NCBI RefSeq assembly: GCF_947495145.1
Contig: NZ_CANLXP010000001.1
Coordinates: forward strand, 112,172 to 176,171
DNA from: an uncultured Arthrobacter sp.
Lineage (GTDB): Bacteria; Actinomycetota; Actinomycetes; Actinomycetales; Micrococcaceae
Reading direction: 5' to 3'
DNA length: 64,000 nt
The position numbers were made by a program, and so were the translations under genes. Below are positions 32,344 through 41,721 of the stretch, one piece after another. Under the pieces are notes generated by a model. It had not been told where the DNA came from and searched no databases. It was given only the letters and a program-made list of their open reading frames with translations. Numbering within the stretch: position 1 is the stretch's first letter; the number at the start of each line of letters is the position of its first letter.

Positions 32344-33936
32344 ATGAGTATTCGCACGCTCGTGGAACCAGTCGAACACACCGAAACACTGTCGGTCCCA
32401 GCCCGGATGCGGACCATTCCGCGCGTGCTGAGCATTGCCGGAACAGATCCGACCGGGGGAGCCGGTATTCAGGCGGATCTCAAGAGTATCGGCGCGCTGG
32501 GCGGATACGGCATGGCCGTGGTCACGTCCCTCGTCGCACAGAATACGTGCGGAGTGCGCAGTGTGCATACGCCCCCATCGGCGTTCCTCGTGGAGCAACT
32601 GCGCGCTGTCAGCGATGACGTAGCCATCGACGCGGTCAAGATCGGCATGCTGGGGGACGCGGAGACCATCCGCTGCGTGCGTGAGTGGCTGCCGCGGGCT
32701 TCGGGCGCCGTCGTCGTCCTTGATCCGGTCATGGTGGCAACAAGCGGGGACAGGTTGCTTGCAGCGGAGGCGGAGGATGAGTTGAGGGAACTGGTGCCCC
32801 TCGCGGACCTTGTCACCCCGAACCTGCCCGAGCTGGCGGTCCTTCTGCGTGAGCCGGTTGCGCAGAGCTGGGAGGAAGCCCTGAACCAGGGGAAGCGGCT
32901 GGCGGGTTCCACGGGCACCTCGGTGCTGGTCAAGGGCGGCCACCTGGACGCGCTTGCCGGTGGCGGGAATGGTTCGAGCTGTCCCGATGCGCTCGTTGAT
33001 GCGTCCGACGGCACGGTTACGGTGGAGACCGGCGCACGCATCAACACACGAAACACTCATGGCACCGGCTGCTCGCTCTCCGCGGCGCTGGCTACCGTCC
33101 AGGCGCGTACCGGGGACTGGAACGGGTCACTGCAAGTCGTGAAGAAGTGGCTTCGTGGCGCCCTTGAGCGGGCAGGCGAGCTGAACGTGGGTGAGGGTAA
33201 CGGTCCTATTCATCATTTCCATGAGTTCCTGCCTGGCGCCGCTGGGGGAGCTACCCGGGAAAAGGGTCCGTTCAGCGAGCAGGTCTGGGAGCTCACGGCG
33301 CATCAACGTGCGTCGATCGATTCGCTGGATTTTGTGCGGGCGCTCGGCGACGGAAGCCTGCCCGCTGAGCAGTTTGCCTACTATCTTGCGCAGGACGCGC
33401 TCTACCTGAGGGGCTACTCCCGTGTGCTGTCCAGAGCCAGCTCGCTTGCACCCACGGAAGCTGAGCAGCTGTTCTGGGCGCAAGCTGCGCTGAATTGTCT
33501 CGAGGTCGAGTCAGAGCTCCATCGGACGTGGCTCTCGAAGGGCGTAGAACCCGTGGGTCCGGGTCCGGTGACGAAAGCGTATGTGGATCACCTGCTGGCG
33601 GCATCCGCGCATGCGGGTTATGCCGTTCTGGTGGCGGCAGTGCTACCGTGCTTCTGGCTCTACGCACATGTCGGCAACGCCCTGCATACGCAATGGACCG
33701 GCTCAGGTGCAGACCGGGACCATCCGTATGCGGACTGGATCCAGACGTACGCGGATCCGGCGTTCGCCGAGGCGACTGCGCGGGCTGTCGCCTATGCCGA
33801 CGCAGCGTTTGCCGGTGCATCGGCTACCGACAGGACGGCGATGATCGAAGCTTTCGAGGCCTCTGCCTGGTACGAACATGAGTTCTTCGACGCGCCGATG
33901 CGCCTTGATTTGCGGGAATCCGCGGAATTGCCGTAA
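32344..33936 (+). CDS. thiD: ThiD-TenA fusion: HMP/HMP-P kinase with C-terminal thiaminase II domain
   Basis: The 530-residue protein joins two thiamine enzymes. Residues about 20-285 are ThiD, which phosphorylates hydroxymethylpyrimidine twice: SIAGTDPTGGAGIQADLK, VKIGMLG, VLDPVMVATSG and NTHGTGCSLS with the catalytic cysteine. Residues about 310-525 are TenA, which hydrolyses aminopyrimidine breakdown products to HMP; the ALNCLEVE segment and LPCFWLYAHVG, with the catalytic cysteine of the TenA_C class, are present. The fusion couples salvage to activation. ATG at 32335 is only one base from the Shine-Dalgarno, so ATG at 32344 is preferred. Expression should fall when TPP is abundant. Confidence 0.9.
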   Translation: MSIRTLVEPVEHTETLSVPARMRTIPRVLSIAGTDPTGGAGIQADLKSIGALGGYGMAVVTSLVAQNTCGVRSVHTPPSAFLVEQLRAVSDDVAIDAVKIGMLGDAETIRCVREWLPRASGAVVVLDPVMVATSGDRLLAAEAEDELRELVPLADLVTPNLPELAVLLREPVAQSWEEALNQGKRLAGSTGTSVLVKGGHLDALAGGGNGSSCPDALVDASDGTVTVETGARINTRNTHGTGCSLSAALATVQARTGDWNGSLQVVKKWLRGALERAGELNVGEGNGPIHHFHEFLPGAAGGATREKGPFSEQVWELTAHQRASIDSLDFVRALGDGSLPAEQFAYYLAQDALYLRGYSRVLSRASSLAPTEAEQLFWAQAALNCLEVESELHRTWLSKGVEPVGPGPVTKAYVDHLLAASAHAGYAVLVAAVLPCFWLYAHVGNALHTQWTGSGADRDHPYADWIQTYADPAFAEATARAVAYADAAFAGASATDRTAMIEAFEASAWYEHEFFDAPMRLDLRESAELP

Positions 33937-34088
33937 TCTTGATCTTCGGTGCTGCGCCCTCGTGTGACTATTTTCGGGGCGTGATTGTGCCGTGAGTGCA
34001 CAAGCACCCCTCCGGCTGCGCTAAGTACAGCGTACGGTCCCGGAACAGTATGCAAACAGTTAGATCGTCGAGAGAAGTGAGTTCCCAA

Positions 34089-34397
34089 GTGGTGTACGCG
34101 ATTGTCCGCGCAGGCGGCCGCCAAGAAAAGGTTTCCGTGGGAGACCTCGTAACCCTTGACCGCGTCCCCGGTGAGGCCGGCAGCAGCTTTCAGCTGCCTG
34201 CTCTCCTTCTGGTCGACGGCGACAAGGTGACCTCAGCAGCACAGGACCTGGCAAAGGTTACTGTCACTGCCGAGATCGTCGAGAATCTTCGGGGCCCGAA
34301 GATTGTTATCCAGAAGTTCAAGAACAAGACCGGCTACAAGAAGCGCCAGGGTCACCGTTCAGAGCTCACCAAGGTCAAAATCACGGGCATCAAGTAA
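34089..34397 (+). CDS. rplU: 50S ribosomal protein L21
   Basis: The 102-residue protein has the L21 pattern: [18 protein letters not shown] at the start, DGDKVT in the middle, and [18 protein letters not shown] near the end, which binds 23S rRNA. Two GTG codons stand side by side at 34089 and 34092; the first gives the usual MVYAIV start. GAGAGAAGTGAG is the ribosome site. The 152-base upstream gap probably holds the promoter; TTGTGC and GCACAA at 33985-34003 form a small dyad there. It is followed 57 bases on by rpmA. Confidence 0.96.
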   Translation: MVYAIVRAGGRQEKVSVGDLVTLDRVPGEAGSSFQLPALLLVDGDKVTSAAQDLAKVTVTAEIVENLRGPKIVIQKFKNKTGYKKRQGHRSELTKVKITGIK

Positions 34398-34454
34398 CCT
34401 CTTCACGGTTACTTGAATCCAGGATTCTGTTTCAGAAAAAGGCAGGCATAACAG

Positions 34455-34715
34455 ATGGCACATAAGAAGGGTGCGAGTTCCACTCGCAACGGTCGCGACT
34501 CCAACGCCCAGTACCTCGGCGTGAAGCGCTTCGGCGGACAGGTCGTCAAGGCAGGCGAAATCATCGTCCGCCAGCGCGGAACCCACTTCCACCCCGGCGC
34601 CAACGTTGGCCGTGGCGGCGATGACACGCTGTTCGCCCTCGAAGCCGGTGCCGTTGAATTTGGTACCCGTCGTGGACGTCGCGTGGTCAATATCGTGGGT
34701 GCGGCTGCCGAGTAA
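34455..34715 (+). CDS. rpmA: 50S ribosomal protein L27
   Basis: The 86-residue protein begins [19 protein letters not shown], the N-terminal tail that reaches the peptidyl-transferase centre, and contains [11 protein letters not shown] and GRRVVNI. No cleavable N-terminal extension of the Firmicutes type is present. It is cotranscribed with rplU and followed by a clear terminator. Confidence 0.97.
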   Translation: MAHKKGASSTRNGRDSNAQYLGVKRFGGQVVKAGEIIVRQRGTHFHPGANVGRGGDDTLFALEAGAVEFGTRRGRRVVNIVGAAAE

Positions 34716-34758
34716 TACTCGGAACCGCACACCATAGCAGCGTTACACAAAGCACTAG

Positions 34759-34795
34759 GTGGGGTGAGCCAGTCAGGCTCGCCCCACTTTGTTTT
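34759..34795 (+). terminator. Rho-independent terminator after rpmA
   Basis: GTGGGGTGAGCC (34759-34770) pairs with GGCTCGCCCCAC (34776-34787), with one G-U pair and a five-base loop, followed by TTTGTTTT. Confidence 0.88.
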
Positions 34796-34842
34796 AAGCC
34801 GATAAACTCGGCAAAAATGAGAATTCTCAAGAGGAGTACACC

Positions 34843-36465
34843 GTGGCAAGCTTCGTTGACCGGGTAGTTCTGCACGTCTCGGGCGGCACCGGCGGACACG
34901 GTTGCGTCTCGGTCAAGCGGGAAAAGTTCAAGCCGCTGGGCGGGCCTGACGGCGGAAACGGCGGAGACGGCGGCGCGGTCATCCTACGCGTTGATCCGCA
35001 GACCACCACCCTCCTCGACTACCACCACGCTCCGCACCGCCATGCCACCAACGGTGGAAACGGAATGGGCGACTGGCGCGAGGGCAAGAAGGGCGAAACT
35101 CTTATCCTTCCCGTTCCGGACGGCACGGTGGTGAAATCGCGCGACGGTGATGTGCTGGCTGACCTGGTCGGCCCGGGCACGGAATACGTGGCGGCTGCCG
35201 GGGGACAGGGCGGCCTGGGTAACTCCTCCCTTTCTTCACAAAAGCGAAAGGCACCCGGCTTTGCTCTGCTGGGGATTCCCGGGGACGCCCGCGACGTTGT
35301 CCTCGAGCTCAAGTCGATTGCCGACATCGCGCTCGTCGGATTCCCGTCGGCGGGCAAGTCCAGTTTGATCGCCGCCATGTCGGCCGCCCGTCCCAAGATC
35401 GCGGATTACCCCTTCACCACTCTGCGCCCCAACCTGGGCGTTGTGCAGGCCGGTGATGTGCGTTTCACCATCGCTGACGTTCCCGGACTCATTGAGGGCG
35501 CAAGCGAGGGCAGGGGATTGGGACACGATTTCCTGCGCCACGTCGAGCGCTGTGCGGCGCTCGTCCATGTACTCGACTGCGCCGCCCTCGAATCGGACAG
35601 GGACCCGCTGAAAGACCTCGCGATCATCGAGAGCGAGCTGGACCGCTACGCCGTCGATATGAGCTACGCCGGTCCCGGCGGTGAGGTGGTGCCGCTGAAC
35701 GAGCGGCCGCGTCTCGTAGCCCTGAACAAGGTCGATGTTCCCGATGGCCGTGACATGGCGGAGTTCGTTCGCCCCGACCTCGAAGCCCGCGGATATCGGG
35801 TCTTCGACGTGTCCGCCGCAAGCCATGAGGGGCTGCGGCAGCTTGGGTTCGCGATGGCGGAGATCGTACGCGAGGCGCGCGAGAAGCTGGAGGCAACGCC
35901 TCCCGTCGTCGCGCCCCCCGTGCTGCGGCCGCGCGGGGTCAACGAGAAGGGCTTCACCATCCGGCGCGAGGAAAAGAACCTCGAACCGCTCTTCCGCGTG
36001 TTGGGTGACAAGCCCGAGCGCTGGGTGAAGCAGACGGACTTCACAAATGACGAGGCGGTTGGCTACCTTGCGGACAGGCTCGCTAAGTTGGGTGTCGAGG
36101 AGCAGCTCTTCAGGAGTGGAGCCAAACCCGGAGACACCGTGGTGATCGGCGAGGGCGACGGCGTCGTCTTCGACTGGGAGCCGACCATGATGGGTGGAGC
36201 TGAACTTCTCGCCTCACCGCGTGGAACTGACATCCGTCTTGCCGAGTTCGTGCGCCCCACACGGGACCAGAAGCGCGAGGATTACCAGGGCCGCAAGGAG
36301 GCCCGGGCTGCCGCACGCGAGGAGCTGGAGGCGGAGCGGAAGGCCGGCATCTGGACGGAGTCGGTCAACTATCGGAATTCCGGTTCCAAGAACACAGGGA
36401 ACAAAGAGCACGACAGCGGCGGTGACGTCGACGCTGACGGCGGCACCGATTCAGACGAGGGCTGA
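34843..36465 (+). CDS. obg: GTPase Obg (CgtA)
   Basis: The 540-residue ribosome-assembly GTPase starts at GTG behind AAGAGGAG. Residues 1-160 are the glycine-rich Obg fold ([24 protein letters not shown]). The G domain (about 160-340) has GFPSAGKSS (G1), [12 protein letters not shown] (G3) and NKVD (G4). The OCT domain lies at about 360-440. A further 100 charged residues follow, including an Asp/Gly/Ser-rich tail, as in other actinobacterial forms. Obg binds the 50S subunit and responds to ppGpp. The rplU-rpmA-obg order is widely conserved; proB follows at 43 bases. Confidence 0.95.
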   Translation: MASFVDRVVLHVSGGTGGHGCVSVKREKFKPLGGPDGGNGGDGGAVILRVDPQTTTLLDYHHAPHRHATNGGNGMGDWREGKKGETLILPVPDGTVVKSRDGDVLADLVGPGTEYVAAAGGQGGLGNSSLSSQKRKAPGFALLGIPGDARDVVLELKSIADIALVGFPSAGKSSLIAAMSAARPKIADYPFTTLRPNLGVVQAGDVRFTIADVPGLIEGASEGRGLGHDFLRHVERCAALVHVLDCAALESDRDPLKDLAIIESELDRYAVDMSYAGPGGEVVPLNERPRLVALNKVDVPDGRDMAEFVRPDLEARGYRVFDVSAASHEGLRQLGFAMAEIVREAREKLEATPPVVAPPVLRPRGVNEKGFTIRREEKNLEPLFRVLGDKPERWVKQTDFTNDEAVGYLADRLAKLGVEEQLFRSGAKPGDTVVIGEGDGVVFDWEPTMMGGAELLASPRGTDIRLAEFVRPTRDQKREDYQGRKEARAAAREELEAERKAGIWTESVNYRNSGSKNTGNKEHDSGGDVDADGGTDSDEG

Positions 36466-36508
36466 CGCCCTCGAAGCACAGAGACGTAGAAACCGACCGA
36501 AGGAATAG

Positions 36509-37657
36509 ATGACCGTAAAGCGCCCGCTCAAGACCCGTTCCGGACTGGCGAAAGCCAAGAGAATTGTTGTCAAGGTAGGTTCGTCCTCTCTCACCTCACT
36601 CTCCGGAGGACTCTCGGACGAGGCGCTCTTCGCTCTTTCCGATGTGCTTGCCGCGCGCCACAACGAGGGAACTGAGGTCATCCTCGTGTCCTCGGGCGCG
36701 ATCGCAGCAGGACTGGCCCCCCTGGGGCTGGCCCGGCGGCCAAACCAGCTATCGTCCCAGCAGGCCGCCGCCAGTGTGGGACAGGGCCTGCTCATGGCCC
36801 GTTACACCCACGCCTTCGGCGCACACGGAGTCACCGTCAGCCAGGTGCTTCTCACGCTCGATGACCTGATCCGGCGAAGCCACTACGCCAATGCCCACCG
36901 GGCGATGGAGCGTCTGTTGAACTTCGGTGTCGTTCCCATCGTCAATGAGAACGACACGGTGGCAAGCTCTGAAATCCGTTTCGGCGACAATGACCGCCTG
37001 GCCGCACTGGTGGCGCACCTGGTCAAGGCCGACGCACTCGTCCTGCTCTCCGACGTCGACTCCCTCTACGACGGACCGCCCAAGGACGGCGCGAAGCGCA
37101 TCCCTGAGGTCCGCGGTCCTCAAGACCTTGAGGGCGTGAACATCGGCAAGACCGGAAAGGCCGGCGTAGGCACCGGCGGCATGGTTACGAAAGTTGAAGC
37201 CGCCACCATCGCTGCTTCCTCCGGTATCCCCGCACTGGTCACGTCCGCCGACAATGCCGGCGCGGCTCTGGCAGGCGAAGACGTTGGTACCTGGTTCAGT
37301 ACCAACGGGCGCCGTCAGCCGATCCGCCTGCTGTGGCTCGCTCACCTCGCCCGGATCCAGGGCACCCTTATGCTTGACGACGGCGCGGCCAAGGCCATAG
37401 GGGAACGGCGTCGGTCGCTCCTGCCGGCAGGGATAGTTTCCGTGGGCGGGGAATTCGAGGCCGGCGATCCGGTGGAGATGGTGGACCGTGCCGGATTGGT
37501 CATCGCCCGCGGTCTCGTCAACTACAGCTCCTTCGAGCTGCCGCGGATGCTTGGCAGGTCCACCCGGGAGCTCTCAAAGGAACTCGGCAGGGAATACGAG
37601 CGCTCTGTTGTGCACGTCAATGACCTCGTGGTCCTGAAGGCCCTCGCGCAGGCCTAG
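36509..37657 (+). CDS. proB: Glutamate 5-kinase
   Basis: The 382-residue enzyme phosphorylates glutamate, the first and feedback-inhibited step of proline synthesis. Its amino-acid-kinase domain (about 15-260) shows RIVVKVGSSSL, VSSGAIAAGL, NENDTVASSEIRFGDND and GTGGMVTKVEAA. Residues about 290-375 form a PUA domain, common in ProB. GAAGGA precedes the ATG. proA follows 42 bases later but has its own -10-like element. Confidence 0.95.
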   Translation: MTVKRPLKTRSGLAKAKRIVVKVGSSSLTSLSGGLSDEALFALSDVLAARHNEGTEVILVSSGAIAAGLAPLGLARRPNQLSSQQAAASVGQGLLMARYTHAFGAHGVTVSQVLLTLDDLIRRSHYANAHRAMERLLNFGVVPIVNENDTVASSEIRFGDNDRLAALVAHLVKADALVLLSDVDSLYDGPPKDGAKRIPEVRGPQDLEGVNIGKTGKAGVGTGGMVTKVEAATIAASSGIPALVTSADNAGAALAGEDVGTWFSTNGRRQPIRLLWLAHLARIQGTLMLDDGAAKAIGERRRSLLPAGIVSVGGEFEAGDPVEMVDRAGLVIARGLVNYSSFELPRMLGRSTRELSKELGREYERSVVHVNDLVVLKALAQA

Positions 37658-37687
37658 GGCCGGCTGGGGTTGTGCGGACCCGCTCGT

Positions 37688-37693
37688 TAGACT
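37688..37693 (+). promoter_or_regulatory. Candidate -10 element of proA
   Basis: TAGACT is followed by six bases and the proA ATG; an internal, leaderless promoter between proB and proA is suggested. Confidence 0.45.
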
Positions 37694-37699
37694 GGGGGA

Positions 37700-39034
37700 A
37701 TGACTGACGTGACCACACAGCAGACTGCCCACCTGACCACCGACCAAGCAGACGGCGAGCAGCCGGCCACGCCGGTGGACGTCCAGCAGGCTGTGCACGC
37801 CATCGCAGACCGCGCCAGGACCGCCTCCCGCATCATCGCCCGGGCCAACCGGTCCCACAAGGACAAGGCGCTTGAGGCAATCGGTGAGGCACTCGTAGCC
37901 AATCAGGGCGCCATCCTGCGCGCAAACCAACAGGACCTGGAGTCGGGGCGCGCCAAGGGTACCTCAGCCGCCCTGCTGGACCGGTTGAGCCTGAGTGAAG
38001 AGCGGATTGCCGGCCTGGCCGCAGCGCTCGAAAACCTTGCCGGCCTGCCGGATCCCGTCGGTACGATCGACCGCGGGCAAACACTGCCCAACGGCGTTCG
38101 CCTCCGGCAGGTCCATGTTCCCCTTGGGGTGGTGGCGGCAATCTATGAAGCCCGGCCCAACGTGACCGTGGACATCGCCGGTCTCGCGCTCAAGAGCGGC
38201 AACGCCGTGATCCTGCGCGGGGGCAGCGCAGCCGCCCATACCAATGCCGCACTCCTCGGCATCATCCGGGACGCCCTCGATCGGACAGGGCTGCCTGCGG
38301 ACGCCGTTCAGACCGTCGACGAGTTCGGTCGCGAGGGTGCCAACATCCTGATGAAGGCCCGCGGGAAGGTGGATGTCCTCATTCCCCGCGGCGGCCGCGA
38401 CCTGATCCAGACTGTAGTTAAGAACGCTGCCGTACCCGTCATCGAAACCGGTGAGGGCAACGTCCACATCTTCCTGGACGAGAGCGCAGACGAGGAGATG
38501 GCGGTGGACATCCTTCTCAACGCGAAGACCCACCGCCCCAGTGTCTGCAACACGGTTGAGACCCTCCTGGTGCACAAGGATGCACAAGCGGCTCCGGCAG
38601 TCCTGGAAGCACTGTCCAGGGCCGGTGTGCGCATCCACGCGGACAGCCGGATCCAGGGCATCCTTCCCCAGGGCGTCACGGCGGACACCGCCAGCGACGA
38701 CGACTGGGCGCGCGAGTACATGGATCTGGATATAGCGGTTGCCATGGTGGATACCGTGGATGACGCGCTTGAGCACATCCGGACGTGGAGCACCGGGCAC
38801 ACCGAAGCCATCATCACCAACAATCTGGCGCGGTCTGAGCAGTTCATCGCCGGTGTGGATTCAGCCGCTGTGATCGTCAACGCCTCCACACGCTTCACGG
38901 ACGGCGGCGAGCTGGGTCTGGGCGCGGAGGTGGGCATCTCCACGCAGAAGATGCATGCACGCGGACCGATGGGCCTGCGTGAACTGACCACCACGAAGTG
39001 GATTATCCAGGGGGACGGGCAGATCCGCCGCTAG
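37700..39034 (+). CDS. proA: Glutamate-5-semialdehyde dehydrogenase (gamma-glutamyl phosphate reductase)
   Basis: The 444-residue NADPH-dependent enzyme reduces gamma-glutamyl phosphate to glutamate semialdehyde. It has the aldehyde-dehydrogenase-type nucleotide domain with EARPNVTVDIAGLALKSGNAVILRGG read in two pieces, LIPRGGRDLI, and the catalytic cysteine in SVCNTVET (Cys283). The first 25 residues are an extra polar extension compared with E. coli ProA. Because the likely leaderless promoter places the transcript start at 37700, the ATG there is well supported. Confidence 0.95.
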   Translation: MTDVTTQQTAHLTTDQADGEQPATPVDVQQAVHAIADRARTASRIIARANRSHKDKALEAIGEALVANQGAILRANQQDLESGRAKGTSAALLDRLSLSEERIAGLAAALENLAGLPDPVGTIDRGQTLPNGVRLRQVHVPLGVVAAIYEARPNVTVDIAGLALKSGNAVILRGGSAAAHTNAALLGIIRDALDRTGLPADAVQTVDEFGREGANILMKARGKVDVLIPRGGRDLIQTVVKNAAVPVIETGEGNVHIFLDESADEEMAVDILLNAKTHRPSVCNTVETLLVHKDAQAAPAVLEALSRAGVRIHADSRIQGILPQGVTADTASDDDWAREYMDLDIAVAMVDTVDDALEHIRTWSTGHTEAIITNNLARSEQFIAGVDSAAVIVNASTRFTDGGELGLGAEVGISTQKMHARGPMGLRELTTTKWIIQGDGQIRR

Positions 39035-39062
39035 CAGTGCACCGGCAGGGGCCGGTGCTGCT
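39033..39062 (+). terminator. Hairpin after proA
   Basis: AGCAG-TG-CACCGGC pairs with GCCGGTGCTGCT apart from a two-base bulge, across an AGGG loop. No U-run follows, so the effect on transcription is uncertain. Confidence 0.5.
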
Positions 39063-39192
39063 GTGCGGGTCCCGGTGCCGCAGTTCGAGCGGTCTGCGCT
39101 TAGCGCGTAGGATGGTACGGAAACTGTCGTGAAGTTATGCGCTGACCCGCGCCCGGCCGGCGGGCGGACATCTCGTTCCCAAGGGGAGAAGA

Positions 39193-39432
39193 ATGCTGAC
39201 CCAGATCCTCAACGTTGCTGTAGTCGCAGGCGAGACTGCCGAACAGCACACCGAGCTTCCCATGCCTGCCATTGCGTACGGCGCCATCATCATGGGGCTG
39301 CTGCTGCTGCTGATGTTTGTCACCATCGCGTTCACCAGCCTGGGTCACCGCCATGAGGCGGTCCAGGAGCACGCCGATCCGCATCGCCAGCATCCGAACA
39401 AGCACGACCACGGCGAATCTTCCCAGCACTGA
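39193..39432 (+). CDS. Small single-span membrane protein with His-rich tail
   Basis: The 79-residue protein has one hydrophobic helix at about residues 28-47 ([19 protein letters not shown]), a short N-terminal segment and a C-terminal tail of about 30 residues holding nine histidines with Asp/Glu ([16 protein letters not shown]). AGGGGAGAAGA precedes the ATG. It sits between proA and nadD and its stop is five bases before nadD, so it is probably cotranscribed with it. I recall similar proteins at this place in Arthrobacter genomes but no known function; the tail could bind metal. Confidence 0.75.
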   Translation: MLTQILNVAVVAGETAEQHTELPMPAIAYGAIIMGLLLLLMFVTIAFTSLGHRHEAVQEHADPHRQHPNKHDHGESSQH

Positions 39433-39437
39433 TCTCC

Positions 39438-40136
39438 TTGACCGTTCCTCCGGCGTCCGCTCCCGAGCAGGGAATTCACCCGAGCGCTCTAGCATCCGGC
39501 GGCTCAGCCCGCTGGCGTCTGGGCGTGATGGGTGGAACCTTTGATCCGATTCACCACGGTCACCTTGTCGCGGCGAGCGAAGTGGCTGCGGCATTCGATC
39601 TGGACGAGGTCGTGTTTGTCCCGACCGGACAGCCATGGCAGAAGAACGCCAAGGAAGTCAGTCCCGCTGAACATCGCTACCTCATGACGGTGGTGGCCAC
39701 GGCCTCCAATCCGCGGTTCACGGTGAGCCGGGTTGATATCGACCGGCCGGGGCCCACCTACACGATCGACACATTGCGGGACCTGCGGGCATCCCGCCCG
39801 GAAGCTGAGCTTTTCTTCATCACGGGCGCCGATGCCATGGCACAGATCCTGTCCTGGAAGAACGTCGATGAGCTGTGGTCACTTGCGCATTTCGTCGGGG
39901 TCACGAGGCCGGGTCATGTTCTGAGCACGCAACGCAAGGATGTCAGTCTGATGGAGGTTCCGGCCATGGCGATTTCCTCGACCGACTGTCGCCGGCGGGT
40001 CTCCGACGGGGAGCCGGTCTGGTATCTGGTTCCGGACGGCGTCGTGCAGTACATCGCAAAGCACGGGCTTTACCGCGAGGGCAGCCCTGAAACGGCAGCG
40101 CCGTTCCAACCTGAAGTATCCACAAAAACAACATGA
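39438..40136 (+). CDS. nadD: Nicotinate-nucleotide adenylyltransferase
   Basis: NadD joins nicotinate mononucleotide and ATP to make deamido-NAD. The nucleotidyltransferase motif [12 protein letters not shown] lies near residues 32-43, with [18 protein letters not shown] and the ISSTDCRRR motif that replaces ISSTxIR. The start is uncertain: TTG at 39438, five bases after the preceding stop, gives 232 residues with an extra 28-residue N-terminus; GTG inside LGVMGG would be too short to keep the first strand. Translation coupled to the upstream gene would explain the poor ribosome site. Confidence 0.9.
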   Translation: MTVPPASAPEQGIHPSALASGGSARWRLGVMGGTFDPIHHGHLVAASEVAAAFDLDEVVFVPTGQPWQKNAKEVSPAEHRYLMTVVATASNPRFTVSRVDIDRPGPTYTIDTLRDLRASRPEAELFFITGADAMAQILSWKNVDELWSLAHFVGVTRPGHVLSTQRKDVSLMEVPAMAISSTDCRRRVSDGEPVWYLVPDGVVQYIAKHGLYREGSPETAAPFQPEVSTKTT

Positions 40137-40157
40137 CAATCACTGGGTGAAGAAGTA

Positions 40158-41246
40158 ATGAGTAACGGTCACGAGTCCGCACAAAGCCGGAGGTCGCTCC
40201 GGCACGCGCGCGCGACTTCTGCCGGGGACCAGGTGTCGTCCGAGGGAAGATCCGAATCCGAGGCGGCGCCGCCCTTCGGGCACGGGGCGTCCGTGCAGTC
40301 CGGCAGGCCGGCGGCTGTCAGCCTCGAGCCGGCACCACGCGAGCGGCGCAGCCGGCGGGCAGCAGACGTTCCGGTGGATGCGCCGTCGTCGTCGGCCGCT
40401 CCGTCAACGGAGCGTGCGTCGCAGGTGCGTGCCCGCGACCGCGAGATGCTCCGCAGCTACCGTGCGTTGGCAGACCAACAGGCCGAGCGGCCCTCCAGCG
40501 TGCCCACTCGGCGGCAGCTTCGATTGCAGCAGCAGGCCGCACAGGAAAAGAGACTCCAGGCGGAAGGAATCTCGCCTGCGGGTCAGACCGGGCATCAGGA
40601 AGCTGCCAATCAGAGCGAGATGACGGTGGAGCAGGCTCTCGCCACCCGGGAAGCGATCATCAACCAGGCGCAGAACCAGGTTGCGGCCATGGAGGCCGTG
40701 GCGAAGGACGATCCGTTCTCCGTGGACCTGGAACTGCTCGCTCAGCAGAAGGCGCTTGCCGAGCGGGCAGCAGTGCTCAATACGCGGGCGCAGAAAATCC
40801 AGCAGCTCACTCAGGAGAACAAGCAGCGCAAGCCGCTGCTCAATGATCCGACGACTGCACATAACCTGTCGATTGTGTCGCCGGTGGAGTTCATTCGGAT
40901 GCCGATGGAGAAACCGGATGCCCCGGCGCCGACCACGTCCCATATCCCCGTTGTCACCGCACCTGCTGTGTCGAGCAGACCGCCGTCCTCGGCAATATCG
41001 CCAGACTCCACCGGACGCTCACACGTGCTGGCGCAGGCGGAAGCGATGGTGCGCGAGCAGCGTCGTCCAGGATCCGACGGCGCCACCCCCATTCGTGCGC
41101 GCAGCGCCTATGGGCTCGAGCCCCTCGACGCGATGACGGCAGGATTGGCACGTGTCCAGCGCATGCGGATAGTGCAGTATTCGGTAGTTGGTTTGGGCGC
41201 ACTCGCGCTCATCACCGGAATCATGATGATTGTCGGCGGCTTCTAG
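40158..41246 (+). CDS. Unrecognised tail-anchored, coiled-coil protein
   Basis: The 362-residue protein has a disordered, Arg/Ser/Ala-rich N-terminal 90 residues, a helical charged region (about 90-240: REMLRSYRALADQQ, QLRLQQQAAQEKRLQ, QQKALAERAAVLNTRAQKIQQ) likely to be coiled coil, a Pro/Ser-rich spacer, and one hydrophobic segment at the very end (YSVVGLGALALITGIMMIVGGF). That is the layout of a tail-anchored protein with a large cytosolic part. It lies between nadD and rsfS, separated by 21 and 25 bases, so it is in the same operon. I do not recognise a family or function. Confidence 0.72.
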   Translation: MSNGHESAQSRRSLRHARATSAGDQVSSEGRSESEAAPPFGHGASVQSGRPAAVSLEPAPRERRSRRAADVPVDAPSSSAAPSTERASQVRARDREMLRSYRALADQQAERPSSVPTRRQLRLQQQAAQEKRLQAEGISPAGQTGHQEAANQSEMTVEQALATREAIINQAQNQVAAMEAVAKDDPFSVDLELLAQQKALAERAAVLNTRAQKIQQLTQENKQRKPLLNDPTTAHNLSIVSPVEFIRMPMEKPDAPAPTTSHIPVVTAPAVSSRPPSSAISPDSTGRSHVLAQAEAMVREQRRPGSDGATPIRARSAYGLEPLDAMTAGLARVQRMRIVQYSVVGLGALALITGIMMIVGGF

Positions 41247-41271
41247 CCATCGACCACACCCTAGGAGATTA

Positions 41272-41721
41272 GTGAGCGCATCGGAATCGTCCATTGCGAT
41301 TGCCCGCACCGCGGCACGTGCAGCGACGGACAAGATTGCACAGGACATCGTGGCCATCGATGTCAGTGAACGCCTTGCGATCACTGACGTCTTTCTCGTG
41401 GCTTCGGCGCCCAGCGAACGGCAAGTCAACGCCATTGTCGACGGTATTGAGGAAGAACTCGCCAAGCAGGATCTGAAGCCCGTGCGGCGGGAAGGCCGTA
41501 GCGAAGGCCGGTGGGTGCTGCTGGACTACGCAGAGGTCGTCATTCACGTTCAGCATCAGGAAGACCGCGTCTTCTACGCACTGGAACGTCTGTGGGGTGA
41601 CTGCCCGAAGGTTGACCTGCAGCTGGTTGGTGTAAACAACGAAGCTGCTGGCGCTGCATCAGTTGACGCTACAGCCACGGACGCTGCGCCGGCCGACGTT
41701 GCAGCCAACGACACAGAGTGA
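41272..41721 (+). CDS. rsfS: Ribosomal silencing factor RsfS
   Basis: RsfS binds L14 on the 50S subunit and blocks subunit joining when nutrients are low. The 149-residue protein has the family core: DIVAIDVSERLAITDVFLVAS, RQVNAIVDGIEEEL, EGRWVLLDYAEVVIHVQ and the C-terminal FYALERLWGDCP. The last 30 residues are an Ala/Asp/Thr-rich tail beyond the usual end. GTG at 41272 has AGGAGA upstream and is preferred to TTG at 41230. Its stop overlaps the next gene's GTG. Confidence 0.93.
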   Translation: MSASESSIAIARTAARAATDKIAQDIVAIDVSERLAITDVFLVASAPSERQVNAIVDGIEEELAKQDLKPVRREGRSEGRWVLLDYAEVVIHVQHQEDRVFYALERLWGDCPKVDLQLVGVNNEAAGAASVDATATDAAPADVAANDTE

